Source: Diplolepis rosae (lineage: Eukaryota > Arthropoda > Insecta > Hymenoptera > Diplolepididae). Taken from it: a stretch of DNA of 64,000 bases. The stretch spans positions 2,542,001 to 2,606,000 of the forward strand of contig JAPYXD010000742.1 of assembly GCA_030998225.1 (NCBI GenBank), read 5' to 3'. The position numbers and the translations under genes are program-made. This document shows, one piece after another, positions 21,501 through 34,697 of this stretch. How positions within the stretch are numbered: position 1 is the first letter of the stretch; every line of letters begins with the position of its first letter. The notes beneath the pieces are model-generated. The model made no database searches, was not told the DNA's origin, and saw only the letters and a list, made by a program, of their open reading frames with translations.

Positions 21501-23594
21501 AGTCTGAAGTGCTCGCGCATTACTTGACCGCTTTATCCAGGTCAGAGTCCAAGGAGCCTAAGTGTTAATTATTATTTTTTGGCCACTTTATTAAAAAAAT
21601 TCTTAGACTCCTAAGAATTGGCGCATTACTCGGCCACTCTTTTCAAGTCAGCTTTGTTCAACTCGCGTATTACGCGGCTATTTATGTATTTATATCAGTC
21701 CTGATGTCCATTGAACTCGCGCATTACTTGGCCACCTTATTTAGAATCAGAGTCCGAAGTGCTCGCGCATTACTTGGCCGCTTTATCCAGGTCAGAGTCC
21801 AAGGAGCCTAAGTGTTAATTATTATCTATTGGCCACTTTATAAAAATTCTTATACTACTAAGAATTCGCGCATTACTTGGCCACTCTTTTCAGGTCAAAC
21901 TTCGTACAACTTGCGTATTACGCGGCTATTTATGTGTTTATATCAGTTCTGACGTCCATTGAACTCGCGCATTACTTGGCCACCTTACTTAGAATCAGAG
22001 TCCGAAGTGCTCGCGCATTACTTGGCGGCTTTATTCAGGTCAGAGTCTGATGAATCTACGTGTTAATTATTATCTATTGGCCACTTTATAAAAATTCTTA
22101 TACTCCTAAGAATTCGAGCATTACTTGGCCACTCTTTTCAGGTCAAACTTTGTTCAACTCGCGTATTAAGCCGCAATTTTGTATTTATATAAGTCTAGAC
22201 GTCCATTGAACTCGCGCATTACTTGGGAACATAACTTTAAGTCTGAGTCCGAAGAACTCGCGCATTACTTGGCGGCTTTATTAAGGTCAGAGTCTGAGGA
22301 ATCTACGTGGTAATTATTATCTATTGGCCACTTTACAAAAATTCTTATACTCCTAAGAAGTCGCGCATTATCTTGCTACTCTTTTCAGGTCGGACTTCGT
22401 TCAACTTGCGTATTACGCGGCTATTTATGTATTTATATCAGTCCTGTGGTCCATTGAACTCGCGCATTACTTGGCAACATAACTATAAGTCTGAGTCCGA
22501 AGAACTCGCGCATTACTTGGCCGCTTTATTCAGGTCAGAGTCTGATGAATCTACGTGTTAATTATTATCTATTGGCCAATTTATAAAAATTCTTATAATC
22601 CTAAGAATTCGCGCATTACTTGGTCACTCTTTTCAGCTCGGACTTTGTTCAAATCGCGTATTACGCCGCAATTATGTATTTTTATCAGTCCTGACGTACA
22701 TTGAACTCGCGCATTACTTGGCAACATAACTTTAAGTCTGAGTCCGAAGAACTCGGGCATTACTTGGCCGCTTTAATCAGGTCAGAGTCTGATGAATCTA
22801 CGTGTTAATTATTATCTATTGGCCACTTTATAAAAATTCTTATACTCCTAAGCAGTCGCGCATTACTTGGCCACTCTTTTCAGGTCAAACTTTGTTCAAA
22901 TCGCGTATTACGCCGCAATTTTGTATTTATATCAGTCCTGATGTCCATTGAACTCGCGCATTACTTGGCAACATAACTTTAAGTCTGAGTCCGAAGAACT
23001 CGCGCATTACTTGGCCGCTTTATTCAGGTCAGAGTCTGATGAATCTACGTGGTAATTATTATCTATTGGCCACTTTACAAAAATTCTTATACTCCTAAGA
23101 AGTCGCGCATTATCTTGCTACTCTTTTCAGGTCGGACTTCGTTCAACTTGCGTATTACGCGGCTACTTTTGTATTTATATCAGTCCTGACGTCCAGTGAA
23201 CTCGCGAATTACTTGGCCTTCTTACTTAGAATCAGAGTCCGAAGTGCTCGCGCATTACTTGGCCTCTTTATCCAGGTCAGAGTCCAAGGAGCCTACGTGT
23301 TAATTATTATCTATTCGCCACTTTATAAAAATTCTTATAATCCTAAGAATTCGCGCATTACTTGGTCACTCTTTTCAGCTCGGACTTTGTTCAAATCGCG
23401 TATTACGCCGCAATTATGTATTTTTATCAGTCCTGACGTACATTGAACTTGCGCATTACTTGGCAACATAACTTTAAGTCTGAGTCCGAAGAACTCGGGC
23501 ATCACTTGGCCGCTTTAATCACGTCAGAGTCTGATGAATCTACGTGTTAATTATTATCTATTGGCCACTTTATAAAAATTCTTATACTCCTAAG

Positions 23595-23842
23595 AATTCG
23601 CGCATTACTTGGCCACTCTTTTCAGGTCAAACTTCGTTCAACTTGCGTATTACGCGGCTATTTATGTATTTATATCAGTCCTGACGTCCATTGAACTCGC
23701 GCATTACTTGGCAACATAACTATAAGTCTGAGTCCGAAGAACTCGCGCATTACTTGGCCGCTTTATTCAGGTCAGAGTCTGATGAATCTACGTGTTAATT
23801 ATTATCTATTGGCCAATTTATAAAAATTCTTATAATCCTAAG
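23595..23842. repeat. Exemplar 248-bp monomer showing five subrepeats
   Basis: This near-consensus monomer divides into five units that each open with AA(C/T)(T/C): 23,595-23,639 (45 bp), 23,640-23,693 (54), 23,694-23,739 (46), 23,740-23,784 (45) and 23,785-23,842 (58). Units 1, 3 and 4 share AACTCGCGCATTACTTGGC almost exactly (AATTCGCG in unit 1). Unit 2 opens AACTTGCGTATTACGCGGC and unit 5 AATCTACGTGTTAATTATTA, more diverged. The second half of units 1, 3 and 4 is also related (TTCAGGTC-GAGTC type). The monomer therefore looks like an old pentamer of a ~48-bp repeat that became the unit of amplification. Confidence 0.85.
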
Positions 23843-26800
23843 AATTCGCGCATTACTTGGTCACTCTTTTCAGCTCGGACTTTGTTCAAATCGCGTATTA
23901 CGCCGCAATTATGTATTTTTATCAGTCCTGACGTACATTGAACTTGCGCATTACTTGGCAACATAACTTTAAGTCTGAGTCCGAAGAACTCGGGCATCAC
24001 TTGGCCGCTTTAATCAGGTCAGAGTCTGATGAATCTACGTGGTAATTATTATCTATTGGACACTTTATAAAAATTCTTATACTCCTAAGAATTCGCGCAT
24101 TATCTTGAAATTCTTTTCAGGTCGGACTTCGTTCAACTTGCGGATTACGCGGCTATTTTTGTATTTATATCAGTCCTGACGTCCAGTGAACTCGTGCATT
24201 ACATGGCCACCTTATTTAGAATCAGAGCCCGAAGTGATCGCGCATTACTTGGCCTCTTTATCCAGGTCAGAGTCCAAGGATCCTACGTGTTAATTAATAT
24301 TTTTTGGCCACTTTATTAAAAAAATTCTTAGACTCCTAAGAATTGGCGCATTACTCGGCCACTCTTTTCAAGTCAGCTTTGTTCAACTCGCGTATTACGC
24401 GGCTATTTATGTATTTATATCAGTCCCGACGTCCATTGAACTCGCGCATTACTTGGCAACATAACTTTAAGTCTGACTCCGAAGAACTCGCGCATTACTT
24501 GGCCGCTTTATTCAGGTCTGAGTCTAAGGATCCTACGTGTTAATTATTATCTATTGGACACTTTATAAAAATTCTTATACTCCTTAGAATTCGCGCATTA
24601 CTTGGCCACTGTTTTCAGGTCAGCCTTCGTTCAGCCTGCGTATTACGCGACTCTTTTTGTATTTATATCAGTCCCGACGTCCATTGAACTCGCGCATTAC
24701 TTGGACACCTTACTTAAAATCAGAGTCTGAAGTGCTCGCGCATTACTTGGCCGCTTTATCCAGGTCAGAGTCCAAGGAGCCTAAGTGTTAATTAATATTT
24801 TTTGGCCACTTTATTAAAAAAATTCTTAGACTCCTAAGAATTGGCGCATTACTCGGCCACTCTTTTCAAGTCAGCTTTGTTCAACTCGCGTATTACGCGG
24901 CTATTTATGTATTTATATCAGTCCTGACGTCCATTGAACTCGCGCATTACTTGGCAACATAAATTTAAGTCTGAGTCCGAAGTGCTCGCGCATTACTTGG
25001 CTTCTTTATTCAGGTCAGAGTCTAAGGAGTCTACGTGTTAATCATTATCTATTGGCCACTTTATAAAAATTCTTATACTCCTAATAATTCGCGCATTACT
25101 TGGCCACTCTTTTCAGGTCAGCCTTCGTTCAAACTGCGTATTACGCGACTCTTTTTTATTTATATCAGTCCCAACGTCCATTGAACTCGCGCATTACTTG
25201 GCCACCTTATTTAGAATCAGAGTCCGAAGTGCTCGCGCATTACTTGGCCTCTTTATCCAGGTCAGAGTCTAAGGATCCTACGTGTTAATTATTATCTATT
25301 GGCCACTTTATAAAAATTCTTATACTACTAAGAATTCGCGCATTACTTGGCCACTCTTTTCAGGTCAAACTTCGTACAACTTGCGTATTACGCGGCTATT
25401 TATGTGTTTATATCAGTTCTGACGTCCATTGAACTCGCGCATTACTTGGCCACCTTATCTAGAATCAGAGTCCGAAGTGCTCGCGCATTACTTGGCTTCT
25501 TTATTCATGTCAGAGTCTGAGGAATCTACGTGTTAATTATTATCTATTGGCCACTTTATAAAAATTCTTATACTCCTAAGAATTCGCGCATTACTTGGCC
25601 ACTCTTTTCAGCTCAGAAATCGTTCAAATCGCGTATTACGCCGCAATTTTGTATTTATATAAGTCTAGACGTCCATTGAACTCGCGCATTACTTGGGAAC
25701 ATAAATTTAAGTCTGAGTCCGAAGTGCTCGCGCATTACTTGGCTTCTTTATTCAGGTCAGAGTCTTATGATTCTACGTGTTAATTATTATCTATTGGCCA
25801 CTTTACAAAAATTCTTATACTCCTAAGAATTCGCGCATTATCTTGCTACCCTTTTCTGGTCGGACTTCGTTCAACTTGCGTATTACGCGGCTATTTATGT
25901 ATTTATATCAGTCCTGATGTCCATTGAACTCGCGCATTACTTGGCAACATAACTTTAGAGTCTGAGTCCGAAGTGCTCGCGCATGACTTGGCTTCTTTAT
26001 TCAGTTCAGAGTCTAAGGAGTCTACGTGTTAATTATTATCTATTGGCCACTTTATAAAAATTCTTATACTCCTAAGAAGTCGCACATTATCTTGCTACTC
26101 TTTTCAGGTCGGACTTCGTTCAACTTGCGTATTACGCGGCTATTTTGTATTTATATCAGTTCTGACGTCCATTGAAATCGCGCATTACTTGGCAACATAA
26201 CTTTAAGAATCAGAGTCCGAAGAACTCGCACATTACTTGGCCGCTTTATTCATGTCAGAGTCTAATGAATCTACGTGTTAATTAATATTTTTTGGCCACT
26301 TTATTAAAAAAATTCTTAGACTCCTAAGAATTGGCGCATTACTCGGCCACTCTTTTCAAGTCAGCTTTGTTCAACTCGCGTATTACGCGGCTATTTATGT
26401 ATTTATATCAGTTCTGACGTCCATTTAACTCGCGCATTACTTGGCAACATAACTTTAAGTCTGAGTCCGAAGAACTCGCGCATTACTTGGCCGCTTTATT
26501 CAGGTCAGAGTCTAAGGAGTCTACGTGTTAATCATTATCTATTGGCCACTTTATAAAAATTCTTATACTCCTAAGAAGTCGCACATTATCTTGCTACTCT
26601 TTTCAGGTCGGACTTCGTTCAATTTGCGTATTACGCGGCTATTTATGTATTTATATCAGTTCTGATGTCCATTGAACTCGCGCATTACTTGGCCACCTTA
26701 TTTAGAATCAGAGGACGAAGTGCTCGCGCATTACTTGGCCTCTTTATTCAGGTCAGAGTCCAAGGATCCTAAGTGTTAATTATTATCTATTGGCCACTTT

Positions 26801-29800
26801 ATAAAAATTCTTATACTCCTAAGAATTCACGCATTACTTGGCCATTCTTTTCAGGTCAGCCTTCGTTCAGCCTGCGTATTACGCGACTCTTTTTGTATTT
26901 ATATCAGTCCTGACGTCCATTGAACTCGCGCATTACTTGGCCACCTTACTTAAAATCAGAGTCTGAAGTGCTCGCGCATTACTTGGCCGCTTTATCCAGG
27001 TCAGAGTCCAAGGAGCCTAAGTGTTAATTAATATTTTTTGGCCACTTTATTAAAAAAATTCTTAGACTCCTAAGAATTGGCGCATTACTCGGCCACTCTT
27101 TTCAAGTCAGCTTTGTTCAACTCGCGTATTACGCGGCTATTTATGTATTTATATCAGTCCCGACGTACATTGAACTCGCGCATAACTCGGCCACCTTACT
27201 TAAAATCAGAGTCCGAAGAACTCGCCCATTACTTGGCCGCTTTATTCAGGTCAGCGTCTGATGAATCTACGTGTTAATTATTATCTATTGGCCACTTTAT
27301 AAAAATTCTTATACTCCTAAGAATTCGCGCATTACTTGGCCACTCTTTTCAGCTCAGAAATCGTTCAAATCGCGTATTAAGCCGCAATTTTGTATTTATA
27401 TAAGTCTAGACGTCCATTGAACTCGCGCATTACTTGGGAACATAAATTTAAGTCTGAGTCCGAAGTGCTCGCGCATTACTTGGCCGCTTTATTCAGGTCA
27501 GAGTCTGATGACTCTACGTGGTAATTATTATCTATTGGCCACTTTACAAAAATTCTTATACTCCTAAGAAGTCGCACATTATCTTGCTACCCTTTTCAGG
27601 TCGGACTTCGTTCAACTTGCGTATTACGCGGCTATTTATGTATTTATATCAGTTCTGACGTCCATTTAACTCGCGCATTACTTGGCAACATAACTTTAAG
27701 TCTGAGTCCGAAGAACTCGCGCATTACTTGGCCGCTTTATTCAGGTCAGAGTCTGATGAATCTACGTGTTAATTATTATCTATTGCCCAATTTATAAAAA
27801 TTCTTATAATCCTAAGAATTCGCGCATTACTTGGTCACTCTTTTCAGCTCGGACTTTGTTCAAATCGCGTATTACGCCGCAATTATGTATTTATATCAGT
27901 CCTGATGTCCATTGAACTCGCGCATTACTTGGCAACATAACTTTAAGTCTGAGTCCGAAGAACTCGGGCATTACTTGGCCGCTTTAATCAGGTCAGAGTC
28001 TGAGGAATCTACGTGTTAACTATTATCTATTGGCCACTTTATAAAAATTCTTATACTCCTAAGAATTCGCGCATTACTTGGCCACTCTTTTCAGCTCAGA
28101 AATCGTTCAAATCGCGTATTACGGCGCAATTTTGGATTTATATAATTCTAGACGTCCATTGAACTCGCGCATTACTTGGGAACATAAATTTAAGTCTGAG
28201 TCCGAAGTGCTCGCTCATTACTTGGCTTCTTTATTCAGTTCAGAGTCTAAGGAGTCTACGTGTTAATTATTATCTATTGGCCACTTTATAAAAATTCTTA
28301 TACTCCTAAGAAGTCGCACATTATCTTGCTACTCTTTTCAGGTCGGACTTCGTTCAAATTGCGTATTACGCGGCTATTTTGTATTTATATCAGTTCTGAC
28401 GTCCATTTAACTCGCGCATTACTTGGCAACATAACTTTAAGTCTGAGTACGAAGAACTCGCGCATTACTTGGCCGCTTTATTCAGGTCAGAGTCTGATGA
28501 ATCTACGTGGTAATTATTATCTATTGGACACTTTATAAAAATTCTTATACTCCTAAGAATTCGCGCATTATCTTGAAATTCTTTTCAGGTCGGACTTCGT
28601 TCAACTTGCGGATTACGCGGCTATTTATGTATTTATATCAGTCCCGACGTCCATTGAACTCGCGCATTACTTGGCAACCTTACTTAAAATCAGAGTCTGA
28701 AGTGCTCGCGCATTACTTGTCATCTTTATGCAGGTCAGACGATAAGGATCCTACGTGTTAATTAATATTTTTTGGCCACTTTATTAAAAAAATTCTTAGA
28801 CTCCTAAGAATTGGCGCATTACTCGGCCACTCTTTTCAAGTCAGCTTTGTTCAACTCGCGTATTACGCGGCTATTTATGTATTTATATCAGTCCTGATGT
28901 CCATTGAACTCGCGCATTACTTGGCAACATAACTTTAAGTCTGAGTCCGAAGAACTCGCGCATTACTTGGCCGCTTTATTCAGGTCAGAGTCTGATGATT
29001 CTACGTGTTAATTATTATCTATTGGCCACTTTATAAAAATTCTTATACTCCTAAGAAGTCGCGCATTATCATGACACTCTTTTCAGGTCGGACTTCGTTC
29101 AACTTGCGTATTACGCGGCTATTTTTGTATTTATATCAGTCCTGATGTCCATTGAACTCGCGCATTACTTGGCAACATAACTTTAAGTCTGAGTCCGAAG
29201 AACTCGCGCATTACTTGGCCGCTTTATTCAGGTCAGAGTCTGATGATTCTACGTGTTAATTATTATCTATTGGCCAATTTATAAAAATTCTTATAATCCT
29301 AAGAATTCGCGCATTACTTGGTCACTCTTTTCAGCTCGGACTTTGTTCAAATCGCGTATTACGCCGCAATTATGTATTTTTATCAGTCCTGACGTACATT
29401 GAACTCGCGCATTACTTGGCAACATAACTTTAAGTCTGAGTCCGAAGAACTCGGGCATTACTTGGCCGCTTTAATCAGGTCAGAGTCTGATGAATCTACG
29501 TGTTAATTATTATCTATTGGCCACTTTATAAAAATTCTTATACTCCTAAGCAGTCGCGCATTACTTGGCCACTCTTTTCAGGTCAAACTTTGTTCAAATC
29601 GCGTATTACGCCGCAATTTTGTATTTATATCAGTCCTGATGTCCATTGAACTCGCGCATTACTTGGCAACATAACTTTAAGTCTGAGTCCGAAGAACTCG
29701 CGCATTACTTGGCCGCTTTATTCAGGTCAGAGTCTGATGAATCTACGTGGTAATTATTATCTATTGGCCACTTTACAAAAATTCTTATACTCCTAAGAAG

Positions 29801-32800
29801 TCGCGCACTATCTTGCTACTCTTTTCAGGTCGGACTTCGTTCAACTTGCGTATTACGCGGCTACTTTTGTATTTATATCAGTCCTGACGTCCAGTGAACT
29901 CGCGCATTACATGGCCTTCTTATTTAGAATCAGAGTCCGAAGTGCTCGCGCATTACTTGGCCTCTTTATCCAGGTCAGAGTCTAAGGATCCTACGTGTTA
30001 ATTATTAACTATTGGCCACTTTATAAAAATTCTTATACTACTAAGAATTCGCGCATTACTTGGCCACTCTTTTCAGCTCGGACTTTGTTCAAATCGCGTA
30101 TTACTCCGCAATTATGTATTTTTATCAGTCCTGACGTACATTGAACTCGCGCATTACTTGGCAACATAACTTTAAGTCTGAGTCCGAAGAACTCGGGCAT
30201 CACTTGGCCGCTTTAATCAGGTCAGAGTCTGATGAATCTACGTGTTAATTATTATCTATTGGCCACTTTATAAAAATTCTTATACTCCTAAGAAGTCGCG
30301 CATTACTTGGCCACTCTTTTCAGGTCAAACTTTGTTCAAATCGCGTATTACGCCGCAATTTTGTATTTATATCAGTCCTGATGTCCATTGAACTCGCGCA
30401 TTACTTGGCAACATAACTTTAAGTCTGAGTCAGAAGAACTCGCGCATTACTTGGCCGCTTTATTCAGGTCAGAGTCCAAGGATCCTACGTGTTAATTAAT
30501 ATTTTTTGGCCACTTTATTAAAAAAATTCTTAGACTCCTAAGAATTGGCGCATTACTCGGCCACTCTTTTCAAGTCAGCTTTGTTCAACTCGCGTATTAC
30601 GCGGCTATTTATGTATTTATATCAGTCCTGATGTCCATTGAACTCGCGCATTACTTGGCAACATAACTTTAAGTCTGAGTCTGAAGTGCTCGCGCATTAA
30701 TTGGCCGCTTTATTCAGGTCTGAGTCTAAGGATCCTACGTGTTAATTATTATCTATTGGCCACTTTATAAAAATTCTTATACTCCTATGAAGTCGCGCAT
30801 TATCTTGACACACTTTTCAGGTCGGACTTCGTTCAACTTCCGTATTACGCGGCTATTTTTGTATTTATATCAGTCCTGACGTCCAGTGAACTCGTGCATT
30901 ACATGGCCACCTTATTTAGAATCAGATTCCGAAGTGCTCGCGCATTACATGGCCGCTTTATTCAGGTCAGAGTCTAAGGAGTCTACGTGTTAATTATTAT
31001 CTATTGGCCACTTTATAAAAATTCTTATACTCCTAAGAATTCGCGCATTACTTGGCCACTCTTTTCAGCTCAGACTTCGTTCAAATCGCGTATTACAGCG
31101 CAATTTTGTATTTATATCAGTCCTGACGTCCATTGAAATCGCGCATTACTTGGCAACATAACTTTCAGTCTGAGTCCGAAGTGCTCGCGCATTACTTGGC
31201 CGCTTTATTCTGGTCAGAGTCTAAGGAATCTACGTTGTTATTATTATCTATTGGCCACTTTATAAAAATTCTTATACTCCTAAGAAGTCGCGCATTATCT
31301 TGCTACCCTTTTCTGGTCGGACTTCGTTCAACTTGCGTATTACGCGGCTATTTTTGTATTTATATCAGTCCTGACGTCCAGTGAACTCGTGCATTACATG
31401 GCCACCTTATTTAGAATCAGATTCCGAAGTGCTCGCGCATTACATGGCCGCTTTATTCAGGTCAGAGTCTAAGGAGTCTACGTGTTAATTATTATCTATT
31501 GGCCACTTTATAAAAATTCTTATACTCCTAAGAATTCGCGCATTACTTGGTCACTCTTTTCAGCTCAGACTTTGTTCAAATCGCGTCTTACGCCGCAATT
31601 TTGTATTAATATCAGTCCTGACGTCCATTGAACTCGCGCATTACTTGGCAACATGACTTTAAGTCTGAGTCCGAAGAACTCGGGCATTACTTGGCCGCTT
31701 TAATCAGGTCAGAGTCTGATGAATCTAGGTGTTAATTATTATCTATTGGCCACTTTATAAAAATTCTTATACTCCTAAGAAGTCGCGCATTACTTGGCCA
31801 CTCTTTTCAGGTCAAACTTTGTTCAAATCGCGTATTACGCCGCAATTATGTATTTTTATCAGTCCTGACGTACATTGAACTCGCGCATTACTTGGCAACA
31901 TAACTTTAAGTCTGAGTCCGAAGAACTCGGGCATTACTTGGCCGCTTTAATCAGGTCAGAGTCTGATGAATCTACGTGTTAATTATTATCTATTGGCCAC
32001 TTTATAAAAATTCTTATACTCCTAAGCAGTCGCGCATTACTTGGCCACTCTTTTCAGGTCAAACTTTGTTCAAATCGCGTATTACGCCGCAATTTTGTAT
32101 TTATATCAGTCCTGAAGTCCATTGAACTCGCGCATTACTTGGCAACATAACTTTAAGTCTGAGTCCGAAGAACTCGCGCATTACTTGGCCGCATTATTCA
32201 GGTAAGAGTCTGATGAATCTACGGGATAATTATTAGCTATGGGCCACTTTACAAAAATTCTTATACTCCTAAGAAGTCGCGCATTATCTTGCTACTCTTT
32301 TCAGGTCGGACTTCGTTCAACTTGCGTATTACGCGGCTACTTTTGTATTTATATCAGTCCTGACGTCCAGTGAACTCGCGCATTACATGGCCTTCTTATT
32401 TAGAATCAGAGTCCGAAGTGCTCGCGCATTACTTGGCCTCTTTATCCAGGTCAGAGTCCAAGGATCCTACGTGTTATTTATTATCTATTGGCCACTTTAT
32501 AAAAATTCTTATAATCCTAAGAATTCGCGCATTACTTGGTCACTCTTTTCAGCTCGGACTTTGTTCAAATCGCGTATTACGCCGCAATTATGTATTTTTA
32601 TCAGTCCTGACGTACATTGAACTCGCGCATTACTTGGCAACATAACTTTAAGTCTGAGTCCGAAGAACTCGGGCATCACTTGGCCGCTTTAATCAGGTCA
32701 GAGTCTGATGAATCTACGTGTTAATTATTATCTATTGGCCACTTTATAAAAATTCTTATACTCCTAAGAAGTCGCGCATTACTTGGCCACTCTTTTCAGG

Positions 32801-34697
32801 TCAAACTTTGTTCAAATCGCGTATTACGCCGCAATTTTGTATTTATATCAGTCCTGATGTCCATTGAACTCGCGCATTACTTGGCAACATAACTTTAAGT
32901 CTGAGTCAGAAGAACTCGCGCATTACTTGGCCGCTTTATTTAGGTCAGAGTCTGATGAATCTACGTGGTAATTATTATCTATTGGCCACTTTACAAAAAT
33001 TCTTATACTCCTAAGAATTCGCGCATTATCTTGCTACCCTTTTCTGGTCGGACTTCGTTCAACTTGCGTATTACGCGGCTATTTATGTATTTATATCAGT
33101 CCTGAAGTCCATTGAACTCGCGCATTACTTGGCAACATAACTTTAAGTCTGAGTCCGAAGAACTCGCGCATTACTTGGCCGCTTTATTCAGGTCAGAGTC
33201 TGATGATTCTACGTGTTAATTATTATCTATTGCCCAATTTATAAAAATTCTTATAATCCTAAGAATTCGCGCATTACTTGGTCACTCTTTTCAGCTCGGA
33301 CTTTGTTCAAATCGCGTATTACGCCGCAATTATGTATTTTTATCAGTCCTGACGTACATTGAACTCGCGCATTACTTGGCAACATAACTTTAAGTCTGAG
33401 TCCGAAGAACTCGGGCATTACTTGGCCGCTTTAATCAGGTCAGAGTCTGATGAATCTACGTGTTAATTATTATCTATTGGCCACTTTATAAAAATTCTTA
33501 TACTCCTAAGCAGTCGCGCATTACTTGGCCACTCTTTTCAGGTCAAACTTTGTTCAAATCGCGTATTACGCCGCAATTTTGTATTTATATCAGTCCTGAT
33601 GTCCATTGAACTCGCGCATTACTTGGCAACATAACTTTAAGTCTGAGTCCGAAGAACTCGCGCATTACTTGGCCGCTTTATTCAGGTCAGAGTCTGATGA
33701 ATCTACGTGGTAATTATTATCTATTGGCCACTTTACAAAAATTCTTATACTCCTAAGAAGTCGCGCATTATCTTGCTACTCTTTTCAGGTCGGACTTCGT
33801 TCAACTTGCGTATTACGCGGCTACTTTTGTATTTATATCAGTCCTGACGTCCAGTGAACTCGCGCATTACATGGCCTTCTTATTTAGAATCAGAGTCCGA
33901 AGTGCTCGCGCATTACTTGGCCTCTTTATCCAGGTCAGAGTCCAAGGATCCTACGTGTTATTTATTATCTATTGGCCACTTTATAAAAATTCTTATAATC
34001 CTAAGAATTCGCGCATTACTTGGTCACTCTTTTCAGCTCGGACTTTGTTCAAATCGCGTATTACGCCGCTAATTATGTATTTTTATCAGTCCTGACGTAC
34101 ATTGAACTCGCGCATTACTTGGCAACATAACTTTAAGTCTGAGTCCGAAGAACTCGGGCATCACTTGGCCGCTTTAATCAGGTCAGAGTCTGATGAATCT
34201 ACGTGTTAATTATTATCTATTGGCCACTTTATAAAAATTCTTATACTCCTAAGAAGTCGCGCATTACTTGGCCACTCTTTTCAGGTCAAACTTTGTTCAA
34301 ATCGCGTATTACGCCGCAATTTTGTATTTATATCAGTCCTGATGTCCATTGAACTCGCGCATTACTTGGCAACATAACTTTAAGTCTGAGTCAGAAGAAC
34401 TCGCGCATTACTTGGCCGCTTTATTCAGGTCAGAGTCTGATGAATCTACGTGGTAATTATTATCTATTGGACACTTTATAAAAATTCTTATACTCCTAAG
34501 AATTCGCGCATTATCTTGAAATTCTTTTCAGGTCGGACTTCGTTCAACTTGCGGATTACGCTGCTATTTATGTATTTCTATAAGTCCCGACGTCCATTGA
34601 ACTCGCGCATTACTTGGCCACCTTACTTAAAATCAGAGTCTGAAGTGCTCGCGCATTACTTGGCCTCTTTATCCAGGTCAGAGTCCAAGGATCCTAC

